From Prorocentrum cordatum (lineage: Eukaryota > Sar > Dinophyceae > Prorocentrales > Prorocentraceae), in assembly GCA_963575745.1 (NCBI GenBank), contig CAUYUJ010008047.1:115660-179659 (forward strand): a stretch of DNA of 64,000 nt. Direction: 5' to 3'. The first letter of the stretch is position 1. Every line of letters starts with the position of its first letter. Under the pieces are notes generated by a model. That model was not told where the DNA came from and made no database searches. It worked only from the letters and a program-made list of their open reading frames with translations. Both the position numbers and the translations under genes were made by a program. This document shows positions 1-11,013 of the stretch, piece after piece.

Positions 1-830
1 CCGGCGTGAAGAAAACGAGGGCGCCTCCACCGCCAGAAGCCGGCGGGAGCAAAATATGCGCACTCCCTGAGATGCTATTTCTAATATTCAGGATTTGGAG
101 GCATCCGTTTCTTGTTTCGCTCGTGTGCGCGGCATTCCGCTTTTGCTTGCGAGTTGCGGCGCCAGAGGAGCTGGCTTCGGCAACCGAGTGTTGGTGGGTC
201 CTGGCGGGTGCTGTGCTTCCCCTCTTCCTTTCCCAGCCTTTCTCGGAGCCCTCCCCGGGCGTTCCTCTTGCGCAGAATGCTCTGCTGCAGTTGCGCTCCT
301 CCGACACGTATCCTCGGATACGCTACCACTGCGGGACGCGTTGCGAGTGGAAAAGATCGGACTGCCCTTCCTGTGCCATCTCCCCTGTCGCCACCGCCTC
401 GTGGAGCCCGATTGCCACATCTCTAGTGCGGGGTGAATCTCACGTTGCTCGAAGCACAAGCGTTCTTTTGCACAGATGGAAAGAGACAAGCGACGCAAAC
501 ATACGGTCGAAACCGATGAGAGGGATAGGCCACCTTTCCACGGGGACCCTTGCATTCTTGCCCCCTTCGGTCCATCCATAACCACTTTCGATGGCCAGCC
601 CCTCTCGAAAAGCTTCGACGTGCGTGTCCAGGGCCCTTGCATTTCTATCGCGCATCCTTCCTATCGGTTCTGCCTACAACCTTTCGGGTGTGCGCGCGGG
701 CTTTCTGGATCGGCGCTGGACCCCCCTCCCTAGCGCACGGAGCACGCCGGTGACGTCGCTGGAGGCGCCCGGGGCTGCCGGGGGATCCAGAAATGCAAAT
801 GCCACTCCACTGGTGGCAGGATTAGAGGCC
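1..830. other. No confident gene; open but unrecognised frames
   Basis: Several overlapping frames stay open for 80-190 codons on both strands, which in GC-rich DNA is weak evidence of coding. The plus frame from about position 95 is open to an in-frame stop near 434 and then again to 733, but I recognise no domain. No repeat structure stands out. Treat this as unannotated sequence upstream of the possible exon that follows. Confidence 0.3.
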
Positions 831-841
831 TAGGGGAAGTC

Positions 842-1273
842 TGTAAGAAGCCTTCCCGCGCGGGTCGTCAGGGTTGGGCTGCTTTGTGTAAGGGTATTCA
901 TCCGCACTACTCCAGGTCGAGTAAAGGTGTCACAGTTGATGATACCTCTCTTGTGCGTTGCTTCAACTCGTATTTGGTTTCGAATCCTGATTTTTCGGAG
1001 GAAGGTGACAAGAGCTCCGCGCCCTCTGGCTCGACTGGCAGTGCTGCCAGCGCTGGAGGGCAGGAGCATGCCCGCCCCACAGAGCCTGCTACTGCATCTG
1101 TTGCAAGCGTTCCTGTCTGCAGCGTTGCGCCCAGCTCTTCCTCGAGTGATGTGGTCGCCTCGGCCCCAGCCACCAGGGAGTGCTTGAGGCGCATTGCCGC
1201 TTCTCTCCGCTGCGAGGCGGACGATATGGGAACGGGTGGGGCTGTGGAGGCGGGGTCGGGGGATTCGGATTGA
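842..1273 (+). CDS. Possible exon of unknown protein (partial)
   Basis: A plus frame reads from about 842 through the stop at 1271-1273 (roughly 143 codons). It begins with a basic stretch (VCKKPSRAGRQGWAALCKG) and continues with a mixed-composition segment that includes SLVRCFNSYLVSNPDF. A long Ser/Ala/Gly/Glu-rich tail resembles a disordered C-terminus. There is no ATG at the left edge. A CAG at about 816-818 (ctggtggcag) could be a splice acceptor, so if real this is a last exon rather than a whole gene. I recognise no domain or family. The natural-looking amino-acid mix at 842-990, unlike the Arg/Ala/Pro runs of shadow frames nearby, is the only argument for coding. An opposing frame is open over the same interval, so the call is tentative. 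Confidence 0.25.
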   Translation, partial: CKKPSRAGRQGWAALCKGIHPHYSRSSKGVTVDDTSLVRCFNSYLVSNPDFSEEGDKSSAPSGSTGSAASAGGQEHARPTEPATASVASVPVCSVAPSSSSSDVVASAPATRECLRRIAASLRCEADDMGTGGAVEAGSGDSD

Positions 1274-1279
1274 TTTGCA

Positions 1280-2141
1280 GCGTTCTTGCCTGCCTTTCTC
1301 TTTTGGCAGGTGTGAACCCGTTTTCTTGTTCGTGTGGTTGCCGTCGCAGCCACCCCCTCTAATTTTGTTTCTGTTCTCAATCTTATCCTCGGCCGTGCTT
1401 TGCCTCCTTGGCCTTCAGGCTGTTGTGGCATAGGTTGCGGCTTCGCGATCTAAGCGGCGACCGCCTGTCCGCTCAGGATGCTCTCCGCGTTGCCGATCGT
1501 TTTTCCAGCTGAGGGTCAGCTGGTGCCTGTTTTTCACCTGTCATTCGCCACTAATGGCAGGTATGGCTACTTGTGTGGCGAGTTGTTTTTTCTTGTGCAC
1601 TGTCTCTGGCGTGTCTGCCAGACAGTGAGAGCCCGAGCCGAGGGTCGATCCGTGCGGGGAGGGGGCCATAGTGGGCGCTCCGAAAGGAACTCGCGAAACC
1701 CCCTCCCCATAGCGGCTCTCGCCGAGGCGAGGTCTTCTCAGAGCTGGCAGGTCCCGCCTTGCCAGTTGCTTGCACTATGCGGTGGGCCCGTGGAGGTCAA
1801 AAAAATCAGACCTGTTATGCTTATCTAGTTTCTTTTGTTAACGGTGGGCGATTGTTGGAGCAGCCCAATTGAGCGACGAAGGAGCAGTCCGATTGAGCGA
1901 CGAGGGAAAACGGGGTCGTTTGCACCGACGTTGGCGCGTAAGCTGCCCGCGTGAAGTCGCGCGTAAGCGCTCTCGTGTCCAGTGTAGCGTGCCGCGCTGG
2001 CGGCCCGCGCAAGCCGCCGCGTAGGGTCGCCATGCCATATTGCGTGTTTGCATTTTTCTTGTTTTGTTTTTGCTTGTTTTGTTTTTTGTTTTTGTTCTCA
2101 TCACTTTCGTCGCTCAGTTCTTCGGTGCGGAGGGTCCGGTG
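1280..2141. other. Non-coding, T-rich tract near 2050-2100
   Basis: No supported gene. A short direct repeat of a 'gattgagcgacga' type motif occurs near 1869-1905. A T-rich (TTTTG/TTTGTTTT) stretch runs from about 2051 to 2100, just ahead of the first miniature element. Confidence 0.4.
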
Positions 2142-2306
2142 TTAGGTCGGGCATGTCCTCCTGCAGGCGGATTCTGGAAGAAACATCGAAGCCGTGTCAA
2201 AGCTACGCAAGAGTGGGTCGAACACAGTCGAAACTTCGTCCCTATACTATGACTATGTTCTGACACCTTTGAACATTCCTCCTGTAGAGGGACATGTCCG
2301 ACCTAA
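2142..2306. mobile_element. TIR miniature element, family 1, copy A
   Basis: The left end TTAGGTCGGGCATGTCC is matched in inverted orientation by the right end GGACATGTCCGACCTAA. The internal sequence resembles copy E at 46.5 kb, including a 'gaaacat...gtcaaa' segment. The element is 165 bp with no coding capacity. Flanking 8-mers do not match, so this copy lacks a visible target duplication. Confidence 0.75.
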
Positions 2307-2358
2307 GCTAAGACCAGTGTCCAGTCGTTGGCCACGCCCAGCTCCTTGGCTGCTAAGG

Positions 2359-2549
2359 TTAAGTCGGGCGTGTCCCCCTACAGGGGAATTGTCGACGAAA
2401 AATAAATCATAGCCAACAAATGTTCCCAAACGGCAGAAAAATGCTCAAAAAATAGTCCCCGGACTATTTTTGGTTTATTTTTTGACTATTTTGCATTTTT
2501 TTTGTTTTTTTGTTGAAAATCCCCCTGTAGGGGGACACGCCCGACATAA
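2359..2549. mobile_element. TIR miniature element, family 1, copy B
   Basis: The ends TTAAGTCGGGCGTGTCCCCC and GGGGGACACGCCCGACATAA are inverted matches with one mismatch near the tip. The interior is A/T-rich and contains 'gtccccggactat'. Flanks TGCTAAGG (2351-2358) and TGCTAGGG (2550-2557) agree at 7 of 8 positions, as expected for an 8-bp target-site duplication. Confidence 0.8.
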
Positions 2550-2559
2550 TGCTAGGGGC

Positions 2560-2925
2560 CGTGTGCGCGGGGCGCCCGGCCTTCTCCCTCCTTGGACCTG
2601 ACATCCGGGAGCCGCCCTCCTCTCCCGGGCGGGCTCCTTGGAGCGCCTCCCCTCCCCTCCCGGACAGGGCCCTGGCAGGGCTCTTCTCGATTCCTCCGCC
2701 TCGATCCGCTTCGACTCTTGTGGCCTCCGATTCCGGTTCGATCCGACTTCGGAGTCCGATGCGGGTTCCGATGTCTCAGTGGAGGCCAACCGGCCTGCCG
2801 AGTTCCGCCGGTTCGGCTTCTCCCGACTCGGCTGCCGATTCCCGCCGATCCGATGAATTTCGATCGCCGATCCGACTTGTTGTTTCGATTCTGGGCTCTC
2901 CTGCCCTCGCTGATTGGCTCTAGAT
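2560..2925. other. Spacer between miniature elements
   Basis: GC-rich sequence with 'ccgattccg/cgatccga' repetition, open in several frames on both strands. No recognisable domain, and the composition argues against a real gene. Confidence 0.35.
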
Positions 2926-3025
2926 TGAAGTCGGGAATGCCCCCCTCTCCAGGCGGAATGTTCAAACATAGCCAGAAAAGTCTTGGGACGCTTTTTTCCG
3001 ACTGCATTTCATTATGTATTATTAT

Positions 3026-3092
<67 letters not shown>

Positions 3093-3148
3093 TTGTTTGG
3101 GTTATTCTTCGTCCAAAATCAGCCTGTAGGAGGACATGCCCGACCTCA
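2926..3148. mobile_element. TIR miniature element, family 1, copy C
   Basis: The left end TGAAGTCGGGAATGCCCCC and right end GGAGGACATGCCCGACCTCA form the degenerate inverted termini of the same family. The element is 223 bp because an ATT microsatellite has expanded inside it. It is flanked by a perfect 8-bp direct repeat, CTCTAGAT, at 2918-2925 and 3149-3156. Confidence 0.82.
3010..3091. repeat. (ATT)n microsatellite
   Basis: An ATT/TAT trinucleotide run of about 80 bp with a few interruptions at its left edge. It lies inside miniature element copy C and encodes an artefactual poly-Tyr frame. Confidence 0.95.
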
Positions 3149-3271
3149 CTCTAGATCTGTTCCGCCTTGTGTTCGCTGCCGCTCTGCATGTTTCCGCTCT
3201 GCCTCGAGCTGCTTCAAACTCCCTGCTCGGAGCTGCCCTGCTGTGCTCTGAATTGCGCCGGTGTGCTCCAC

Positions 3272-3423
3272 TTAAGTCGGGCGTGTCCCTCTACAGGAGG
3301 AATATTCAAAAATAGTCGAAAAGTAGTCAGGGGACGATTTCTGGACCATTTTTGAATAATTTCGTATATTTTTGAATATTTTTTCGTCCAAAATCCGCCT
3401 GTAGGGGGACATGCCCGACCTAA
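3272..3423. mobile_element. TIR miniature element, family 1, copy D
   Basis: At 152 bp this is the shortest copy. Ends TTAAGTCGGGCGTGTCCC and GGGGGACATGCCCGACCTAA are inverted matches. Flanks TGCTCCAC (3264-3271) and TGCTACAC (3424-3431) agree at 7 of 8 positions, supporting an 8-bp target duplication. Confidence 0.82.
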
Positions 3424-3431
3424 TGCTACAC

Positions 3432-4340
3432 CCTGCTCCGAACTGAGTTTGATTGCCTTCTATTTCGCTGCCTTACGCCCTGCTTTGCGTTGCATTGCTG
3501 TTGGGTAGCTTTCCATTCTGCGCTGTACTGTTTCGTAGGATTTCTTCGGCTGGGTATTTTGAGTTGCATGTTCATTGCATTATTTGGTTTGCTCTGAACC
3601 GCGCTGTATTTCTTTGCACGGCCTTGCTTTGCTTTGCACTGCGCTACTTTGCAGTACATTGTTTCGCGTGACCAGGATTTTCAGTTGTACTTTCAGATTT
3701 TAGGTGTTATGTTTACTGTATTGTCTACATGTACGTGCATTGCTCCGCTCTTGCTTTTGTATTACAGTTGATTCTTCGCTTTGCTTGAAATGATTAACCA
3801 TACGCTGCGTTGCATGCATTAGCGCTGTATTCCTTTGATGCGTACTGCATCGCGTTTGGAATGAATCGTCCAATTTCACGTATACCACATCAGCATGTAG
3901 TCGATTCGTGAGCATGTGGCGTTACACTTGAACACGGACTCTTGGATACGCATGTGAGTTTCACTTTTGGGCAATGTCGATGTATCAGCCACGTAACCGC
4001 TACGCCAGTTGGTTCGTTCTCTGCGCACGAACTCGGGGCGGTGGAGGTAGTGATAGGTGTCATGTAAGGATGTCGTGGTATCCAATGTCTGCCAGGGTAT
4101 TGGAGCTCTTCCACATATGGCGCAGGCCATCTTGCCTACGAGCCACGCGGGAACTCAAAGACTTAAATACCTATCTTGGGTGACAGGCGAACAAGGTGAT
4201 GTGTCTACTCGACGCAGATGCATACCACTTGGCAGGCCGTCAGCGCTGGCTGGGTGCACGATCGACACGTTTTTGTTAGGGGCGTCCGGCGTGACGTGCC
4301 GAGTTTTGTTTTGTTTTTTGTTTTTCTGTTTTCACCCTGG
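3432..4340. other. Non-coding, short-word repetitive
   Basis: From 3432 to about 3860 the plus strand is enriched in short variants of 'tttgcattgc/gctgcgctg', a degenerate low-complexity tract. No frame is convincing and no domain is recognisable. The sequence then grades into the GC-rich block. Confidence 0.4.
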
Positions 4341-7300
4341 GACGTAGCGCGCGCCGTGCCACCTACCCTCCCCCCCCTCCATCACCTCACGCTCCCTCCC
4401 CTCAGTGCGTCCTGGGCGCTGCCGCAGTGCGTCCTCGGTACAGTCTGTGGGGGGAGGCATTGCGCCTGTTATGGCCGCGGATTAAAAAATGCGCTTTGCC
4501 CTCCAGACGCGTCGCTTCGGGCGCCGCGATGGCCGCGCGCGCGCCTGGCGGGGCAGGGTCCACGCGCCCAATTCCTGACCAGTCGCCCTCTGTCTCGAAG
4601 TCCTGGTGGTCGGTCGCCCGGCGGCGGCGTCGTTCCACCCGCGGTTCTCCCCGACGAAGACCTACGTGAAGCTCCTGGACTTGCAGCCCTTGCCTGTCAG
4701 CTCCTCGCGTCGTGCCGCCGCGGCGCTGCCGCCCCCCTTTTTGCCCTGGATGGGGGGCGCAGGCAAGGCAGCTCGCCGAACTTTGCAGCGCCCGGGCTCC
4801 TGATGGCAGCGGGCTGTTACGCATTTCTCAGCCCCTCCAGCGGGCGTCGTTCGCGCTCGCCTCCGAGGGGGCCGACGCCCTGCGCCTGCCTCGTTGGGGC
4901 GCCTGGGCCCCCCCGCCTCGTCGCCCTCGCCTGCTCTCGCCGCCTCTCCAGCGGGCGTTGGGCCCAAGGCGGCGGCGACCCCGAACCTCGTGCTTGACGG
5001 GGCGCCGGGGTCGGCGGTGCAACGAACGCCCGCGCCCTGGGTGCTGGCGCGCGCAGGGGCGGCGAGTCGCGCCGTGGCTGTGGCGGGCAGCGAAGGGTCC
5101 AAGAGGCCTCGCGGGGCCCGTCGCCGCGGGGGCCCCGCTTCGCCGTCGCCTCCTTTCGCGCCTTGATTCAAAATGTGCGAGTCCCTGTCTGGGGATCTTT
5201 TCCCGCGCCCCAGCCTCTGCCTTTGCCCTCGCGTCGGTCTTTCCCATGCGGGGGGCCGCTGGGCGCGCGGGGCCTTGGCCGATCGCGACCTGGGCCGCCC
5301 TCGTCCGTCGGGGGGCCCCCCGCCTCGTCGCGCCCCAGCGCGTCTGCGAGGCGGGGCTCGCTGGATTGCGCCGGGCCCGCTGTGGCGGGCTTCGCGAGAA
5401 CGTCGCGCGTTCCGACCCGGGCGCTCGCGATCCCCCGCCCGTGGCCGAGGCCCTGCCGCCGGCCGCCGCGCGCAGGTGCTGCGCGGCTTTCCACATGCAC
5501 GCGCCGTCGCGGAACTGCTCGGGGGACTTGAACTGCGGGGTGGGGGCGTCGGCGGCGCGGCCCAGATATCGGGCGGGGAGATCGCGTCGACCGCCTCGGC
5601 CAATGCGCGCACCTCCCGCTCGTGGCGGGCCGACGACTTCCCCTGGCAGCACGGCGAGTAGACGCTGGTGAGATAGTTCCCATGATGCGTTAGGTAGAGC
5701 CGTCTGCCATGTGGCCGCTGGTCCCAGAATGTGACCTCACTTTGGTCAGCGCGCGCGCTGACTGATCTCGCCTGGCACCCCGTCGACAGCAATGGCCCTA
5801 TTTCGCGCCGGTTCGGGCGCGGGAAACGCGTCCTCGACCCGCTCGCGGAGCGGTCGGAGCGCGAGCCCGCGCTGGCGCTGCGCGCGCGTCGTGACGACGA
5901 CCGACGCGTCTTCCGACTACCCCCCCGCCCCTAGGGCGGGGTCCCCGAGCAGAACTTGGGCCTGGACTTCCTTGCTTCGACGCCTCGCCGAGGATCCGAT
6001 CCCGCAACTTGCCTCCACCTCCCTCGCGATCAGAAGAGCGGTGCCCCCTCTTGTCGCTCTGACGGGGGGAACGGCTCCGCTCGTCCTCGCCCGCGTCGTC
6101 CATCCCTGGACTGCCCGTGTGGAGTCGGATGGCCCTTCGCCTGGGCGCGGGGTTCTCCTTGGCGTCGACGCGCCCGTGGAGCTCGGCAAGACGATGTTGC
6201 GCGACCGTCTCCCGACCGGCCCGAGGTGCGGCGCGGGCGCTGGCGCCGCCGCCTGGGCTCTCGCGGGTGGAAGGTGCAGCCTTGGAGGAAGCAGCCTCCG
6301 CGTCGACGAGAGCGTCGTCGGCCCGCCGCGGCGTGCGCTTCGCCTCGGATCGTCGTCGGGTCCATATTATTATTCTTGCGCCTTGCTGCCGGGGTCGCCT
6401 TGCCCACGGCCTCGCGGGTCCAGGCCTCGCCCGGGTAGCCCTTGAACGGCGGCTCCGAGAAGCGATGGCGCCCGCAGTGGGCGACGCGCGCATCGTGCTC
6501 GCGGCCGCCGATCGTGCGCGTCGCGCGGCCCGCCTCCTCTGGGCAAGAACGCATCGCTGGCGCGCGCGCGGGGTCTTCGAATGCGATGCCCCGGCGAGCC
6601 TCTCGCGCTCGAGCTCAGCGCCCGTGAGCACCACGTCGAGGACGCCGTTGAAGTCGCGAGCGCCTGGTTCGCCTGACTCCCCCTTCTCGTCGCGGGCGGC
6701 CCTCGCCAACTTGAAGGCGACGAGGCCGTCGAGCTCGCGCTCGATAGTGGGCGGCGGCTAGCCCTTGCGAGGGCCCCAACGCGCGATGCTCGGGTAACTC
6801 CCATAGCGCCAGGCCGACGCGGGCCTGTCGGGGCCCTCGAACGAGCCCGCCCTCGGCGGCGGGCCTCCCTCGCTACCGCTGACCTCTTTTCCGCCCCCCT
6901 CCTCCTCGCGAGCTGCGTCGCGGGCTGGCCTGCGCAGAGGCCCTCGGGCCGCGGAGGGGCGGGCGTCTCCGCTTCCACCTGGCGGGCGGGATCGTTCCCT
7001 CGGACCCGTCCTGCGGCCTCTCGCACCCGCCGCGCTGCGGCCGCCGCGGGCTCCCGCGCGGAACCGCCGATTGCGACCGCCGGCGACTCTTGGCGCGGCC
7101 TTTGCCACGGCCCCGCGCGACTTTGGGGCGGCCGAAAGAACCCGGGCCTGCGCAAGACCGCGGCCTTCGGCACTGCCGTGGGCCTCCGCAGCGCGGCGGG
7201 CATCGTGGTCGCGGCGCCGAACCTCCCCTTCACCCTGGTGGCACCAGCGGAGGGGGACGCTTCGCCCCGCCCGCCGCGCGCTGCCCCCCCCCGCGCGCGC

Positions 7301-7380
7301 GCGGAGGTTGCAAGCGCCCCGTTTGACCCGAAAGGCTGCAGAGCAGATGAACACGTCGGCGGGGACGAATTACGTAACAC
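4340..7380 (-). other. GC-rich block with coding-like minus-strand stretches
   Basis: About 3 kb of extremely GC-rich DNA in which all six frames stay open for long distances, so ORF length means little. The minus strand has two stretches with a natural amino-acid mix. One, about 5520-5790, includes TFWDQRPHGRRLYLTHHGNY and then LTSVYSPCCQGKSSARHERE. The other, about 6390-6480, includes HCGRHRFSEPPFKGYPGEAW. Both could be exons of a minus-strand gene interrupted by introns or frame damage. I recognise neither. The plus-strand frames are Arg/Ala/Pro-rich and look like shadows. Confidence 0.3.
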
Positions 7381-8187
7381 TTGAGGACGAGATACTTACG
7401 AATATTCCTGGCCCGTCCCTACGTAACGCCCAAATCGGTCCCGACGTGTTCTCGACGTGACCCTGGGGGCCGGCGGCACATAGCGTAACCTTTTCAGGTA
7501 TGTTGCGAATGCACGGATGGAGGGCGGCTCGTTTTTCAAAATGGGACCGTCGCGTAAGAGTTCCTAAACTGGAGTGACAAGAAGCGTTGGCGCGTGTAGC
7601 AGCGGCACGCATGGGCGTGGACCAGTTTTGTGTCTAAATGTGGCTCTCGCTGCACACTTCGTTGACCTGTATGATCGTACCTCGCTGCCTCCCTGTGACG
7701 CAACGACAAGATGCAGAGCAGTTCCTTTTCACACTGGGGGTCTCGATTGAATGCCGGGCCCTGCAGGGTGCTGATCTTTGGAAGAGGCGATCTTCGTAGT
7801 TATAAGGAAGGAATCAAAGAACTCACGACGAGGGAAGTTGGTACGGAAGGATATGCTGCAGCATCGTTGGCTCATCCTGGGTTCATCTTCTCCTCCTCCT
7901 TCTCCCCCTCAAGGCCGCAAGCTTCACGGACGCTTCGCTATGCGTTTCCCTGGGCCCTCCCAGGCCACCGTCATCGGGGTCCTCGGCCTCGTCGCTGTCA
8001 GAGTCGGAGTCCAACTCGATGCGCCGCAAGCACCTTTCCCGACCCTGTCTCATCAGCGATCCGTCCTCCTCCAATTTTCTTCCTCCCTCCTCCGCCTCCT
8101 CCTACTCTATGGCTCCTACTGCTCATATCACTTCCTGTCGGGATTTTACGCTCAGTGTTTCGCGCCGGCGGCCCCATGGACACGCTG
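7380..8187. other. Non-coding segment
   Basis: No supported gene. It contains stretches such as 'cacggatggagggcgg' and 'aaatgtggctctcgc' that recur in the ~85-bp tandem repeat at 11.96-12.19 kb, so it may hold diverged copies of that repeat. Confidence 0.35.
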
Positions 8188-8355
8188 TGCTGTGCAATCG
8201 GACAACGTGTCGCTCCACTCCGCGGGGCGGGAGGCTCGGAAAAGCTTGCGACGTTGTCGCCTGGGGACCTGGGACGTGGTGCAGCATGTCGCGCCGAAGC
8301 GTAGTGGGCCAATCCGGCGGCGCGACACGTTCAGCCACAATTCACGACCGTATTG
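8188..8355. repeat. Dispersed repeat (copy 1; partner at 43.8 kb)
   Basis: This ~165-bp block shares the order 'gtgtcgctcc..tccgcggggcgg', 'ggggacc', 'gtcgcgccgaag', 'gggcca', 'gcgaca' with 43773-43945 in the same orientation. Inside each copy, AACGTGTCGC-type and GCGACACGTT-type inverted words lie about 128 bp apart, but similarity continues beyond them, so the true element ends are unclear. Confidence 0.6.
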
Positions 8356-8383
8356 CCCTCCTTCTCCTCATCCTCCTTGTCAT

Positions 8384-8400
8384 CATGATGGTCACCACGC

Positions 8401-8497
<97 letters not shown>

Positions 8498-8756
8498 GTC
8501 ATAATCATCATCATCATCGTCATCATCATCATCATCGTCGTCGTCATAATGATCATCAGCATCGCCATCATCAGCAACACCATCATCGCCACCACCAGTA
8601 TCATCATCAACATCCTCATCATTATCATCATCGTTATCCTTTGCATTATCGTAATCGTCATCGTTATCATCATCTTCATTATCATTAGCATTGTCAGTGC
8701 CATCATCATTATCATTATCATCATCATCATCATCATCATCATCGTCGTCGTCGTCG

Positions 8757-8788
<32 letters not shown>

Positions 8789-8799
8789 TGCATCATCTG

Positions 8800-8852
<53 letters not shown>

Positions 8853-8872
8853 GCAATGAAAGCAACATCATA
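8384..8872. repeat. (CAT)n microsatellite
   Basis: About 490 bp of CAT/ATC repeats, nearly pure at 8400-8500 and interrupted by CGT, CAC and CTT variants afterwards. It produces long artefactual poly-Ile, poly-Ser and poly-Met frames. Confidence 0.97.
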
Positions 8873-8937
8873 ATCCTCCCTCCCCTGGAGAGCGAAACGG
8901 CATCGGCAACGGAGGTGTGGAGGACATGGAGGCTGTT

Positions 8938-8950
8938 AAGAACAGAGAGG

Positions 8951-8984
<34 letters not shown>

Positions 8985-9063
8985 ACGAGGGGAGAGAGAC
9001 ACAGAGAGACGGAGCGAGAATATAAATGAACAAAGGAGGGAGCGAGAGAGAGAGAGAGAGAGA
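8938..9063. repeat. (GA)n tract
   Basis: Interrupted GA microsatellite immediately upstream of the first copy of the ~155-bp dispersed block. The same GA-then-block arrangement recurs at 10.45-10.79 kb. Confidence 0.9.
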
Positions 9064-9190
9064 GGGACGTGATGTGTGCACATGTAAGATGGTGGTCAAC
9101 ATGGTGAGGCGGAGGAACACGAGATATGGACATCAAGAGGCGAACGAGGAGACATGCACGAAGAGAATGACAAAAGAGAACGACAATAAA

Positions 9191-9345
9191 GGGGCCCTGG
9201 GACACACAAAGAAATCGACACTAATCCCAGGATTCCCAATATTTTCTTATGTTTTCTGGGTTTTCGTCTGCCCCCCAGTGTCAATATTTTCCCATATCTT
9301 CCTGGGAATCGACGATCAATTGTCTGTGTGTTTTTTCCCCTCCTG
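9191..9345. repeat. ~155-bp dispersed block, copy 1
   Basis: It starts GGGGCCCTGGGACACACAAA, continues with 'attttc..tgttttctgggttt' and 'gggaatcgacgat', and ends in a T-run followed by CCCCTCCTG. Related blocks lie at 10628-10785, 51997-52157 and 52548-52638, all in the same orientation. Confidence 0.8.
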
Positions 9346-9830
9346 GGATAAACATTTACATATGTCGGCGGTATACACCGCCTGCGCCGCCAGCGCGGGC
9401 CGGCACGAGACCCCTGCGATGCACGGAGTTCCCTGGGACGCACTGCCGATGCGCCAGTTGCGAAACCTCCCCAGACATCGGGCGGCTCGAAAAAATCGAG
9501 GCGGACATTTTTCGTCGTTTTCGGCCTCCCGAGGCCCTCGCTGGGCCTCGGGGCCATCAAAAATGACTCGGGACGAAAAGCTGGTCCCGGGATGTCCCGG
9601 GAAAGTGGTCGGGAGGTCGGGGGCCCATGTCTCGAACAAATCGAAACGTTGGATCCAACAAAGGCCCAAAATGACTCCCTCAAGACGGTCCAGGAGGCCG
9701 CCGAGGAGGCCCCCCAAGAGCAAAAAAACAGCGCTTCCGATTGGAAAACGTACATTCGGGGAAATTCATTTTTCAGTCTTAACAGCGGCCACGTCGGCAC
9801 CAAAGGCTCCCAAAATCGGGCCCGACGGTC
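9346..9830. other. Unassigned sequence
   Basis: Open on both strands (part of a 339-codon minus frame and a 286-codon plus frame), but those frames run through repeats on either side. No domain recognised. Confidence 0.3.
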
Positions 9831-10340
9831 CCAGAGGTCTCCAAGGGGGCCCATTTCAACTGTTCCGGTTCCCTCTTGGCCCGTAATAGGGAGCTCAGCC
9901 CGTCTTGGGGCCCTCTTCGGGCACCCTGGGGACTCTCTTGGGCTGCTTTGAAACTCTCTTGTGCTGCTCGACGCTCTCTTGAGGCCGTTTTGGGCCCTCT
10001 TGGGGGCTTCTTTCGCCGTCTGGGGCCGCTTTGGGGAGCCTTTGGGGCCGACGTAGCCGCCCGATAGGACAAAAGAAACGATTTTCCCAGAAATGTAGGT
10101 TTTCCAATCGGACATGCTGTTCTTTTGCCCTTGGAGAGCCTTCTCGGCGGCCTCTTAGACCGTCTTCAGGGGATCCTCTTGGGCCTTTGTTGGCCCGTCC
10201 GGGGGCCCATTTCAACTGTCCCGGTTCCCTCTTGGCCCGTCATGGGGAGCTCAGCCCGTCTTGGGGCCCTCTTTGGGCCCTCTCCGACCATGTAGGGATC
10301 CTCCGATGGCCCCCTCGGGCCCCCTGGGGACTCTCTTGGG
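9830..10340. repeat. TTGGGGCC-type degenerate minisatellite (plus orientation)
   Basis: Recurrent 'ctcttgggg', 'gccctcttgg' and 'ttttgggccc' words at irregular 15-30-bp spacing. A phrase around 'ggcccatttcaactgt..ccggttccctcttggcccgt' is repeated at about 9848-9890 and 10206-10246. The same word family dominates 30.12-30.72 kb and, as its complement, 48.48-48.96 kb. Confidence 0.75.
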
Positions 10341-10385
10341 CTATGCTTTATACGAAATTTTGAAATATATACTTTATAGATGTGT

Positions 10386-10388
10386 ATG

Positions 10389-10449
<61 letters not shown>

Positions 10450-10461
10450 AGGGAGGGAAAG

Positions 10462-10494
<33 letters not shown>

Positions 10495-10508
10495 AAGAGA
10501 GAACGATA

Positions 10509-10541
<33 letters not shown>
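10386..10541. repeat. (TA)n followed by (GA)n
   Basis: About 60 bp of TA dinucleotides, then about 85 bp of GA repeats. This sits directly upstream of the second ~155-bp block and repeats the arrangement seen at 51.29-51.38 kb. Confidence 0.93.
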
Positions 10542-10546
<5 letters not shown>

Positions 10547-10627
10547 TGACGATAGTGGAAGAGGTGGAGAGACGTAGAACGAGAGAGAAAGGGCAATCTA
10601 TGGAAGGAAGGCAGAGGTTAGGATGAA

Positions 10628-10785
10628 GGGGCCCTGAGACACACAAATACATACACACAAATAAAAGGATTCCCCATATTTTCCTACATTTTCTGGGTTT
10701 CTGTCTTCCTCCCCACTCCCCACATCTTCCCATGTTTTCTGGGAATCGACGATTCATTGTGTCTCTGTGTTTTTTTCCCCTCCTG
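10628..10785. repeat. ~155-bp dispersed block, copy 2
   Basis: Begins GGGGCCCTGAGACACACAAA and ends in a T-run plus CCCCTCCTG. It shares 'ttttctgggttt' and 'ggaatcgacgat' with copy 1. Confidence 0.8.
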
Positions 10786-10926
10786 TTAGGAGGCCGCGCG
10801 AAGCCACGCGAGGCCCTCGCCGACGCCGCGGGCGCTCACGGGGCCGCGCGCGCCGATATATGGTGGCGGGGCGCCGCCCTGCGTCCCCCCTCCTTTGCTG
10901 GGTCTCCGCGCGCTCCTGCTCCCCAA

Positions 10927-11013
10927 ATTCCTCCTCCTCCTCCTCCTCCTCCTCCTCCTCTTCCTCCTCCTCCTCCTCCTCCTCCTCTTCCTCCTCCTCC
11001 TCCTCCTCCTCCC
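10927..11013. repeat. (CTC)n microsatellite
   Basis: About 85 bp of CTC with occasional TTC interruptions, encoding poly-Leu, poly-Ser and poly-Glu artefacts. Confidence 0.95.

Noticed and set aside
4662-5792. Single 376-codon minus-strand gene
   Set aside because: Only the first third looks natural. The rest is Arg/Ala/Pro-rich and open in several frames because of extreme GC.
8391-9120. Long plus ORF rich in Ile and minus ORF rich in Met/Ser
   Set aside because: Produced by the CAT and GA microsatellites.
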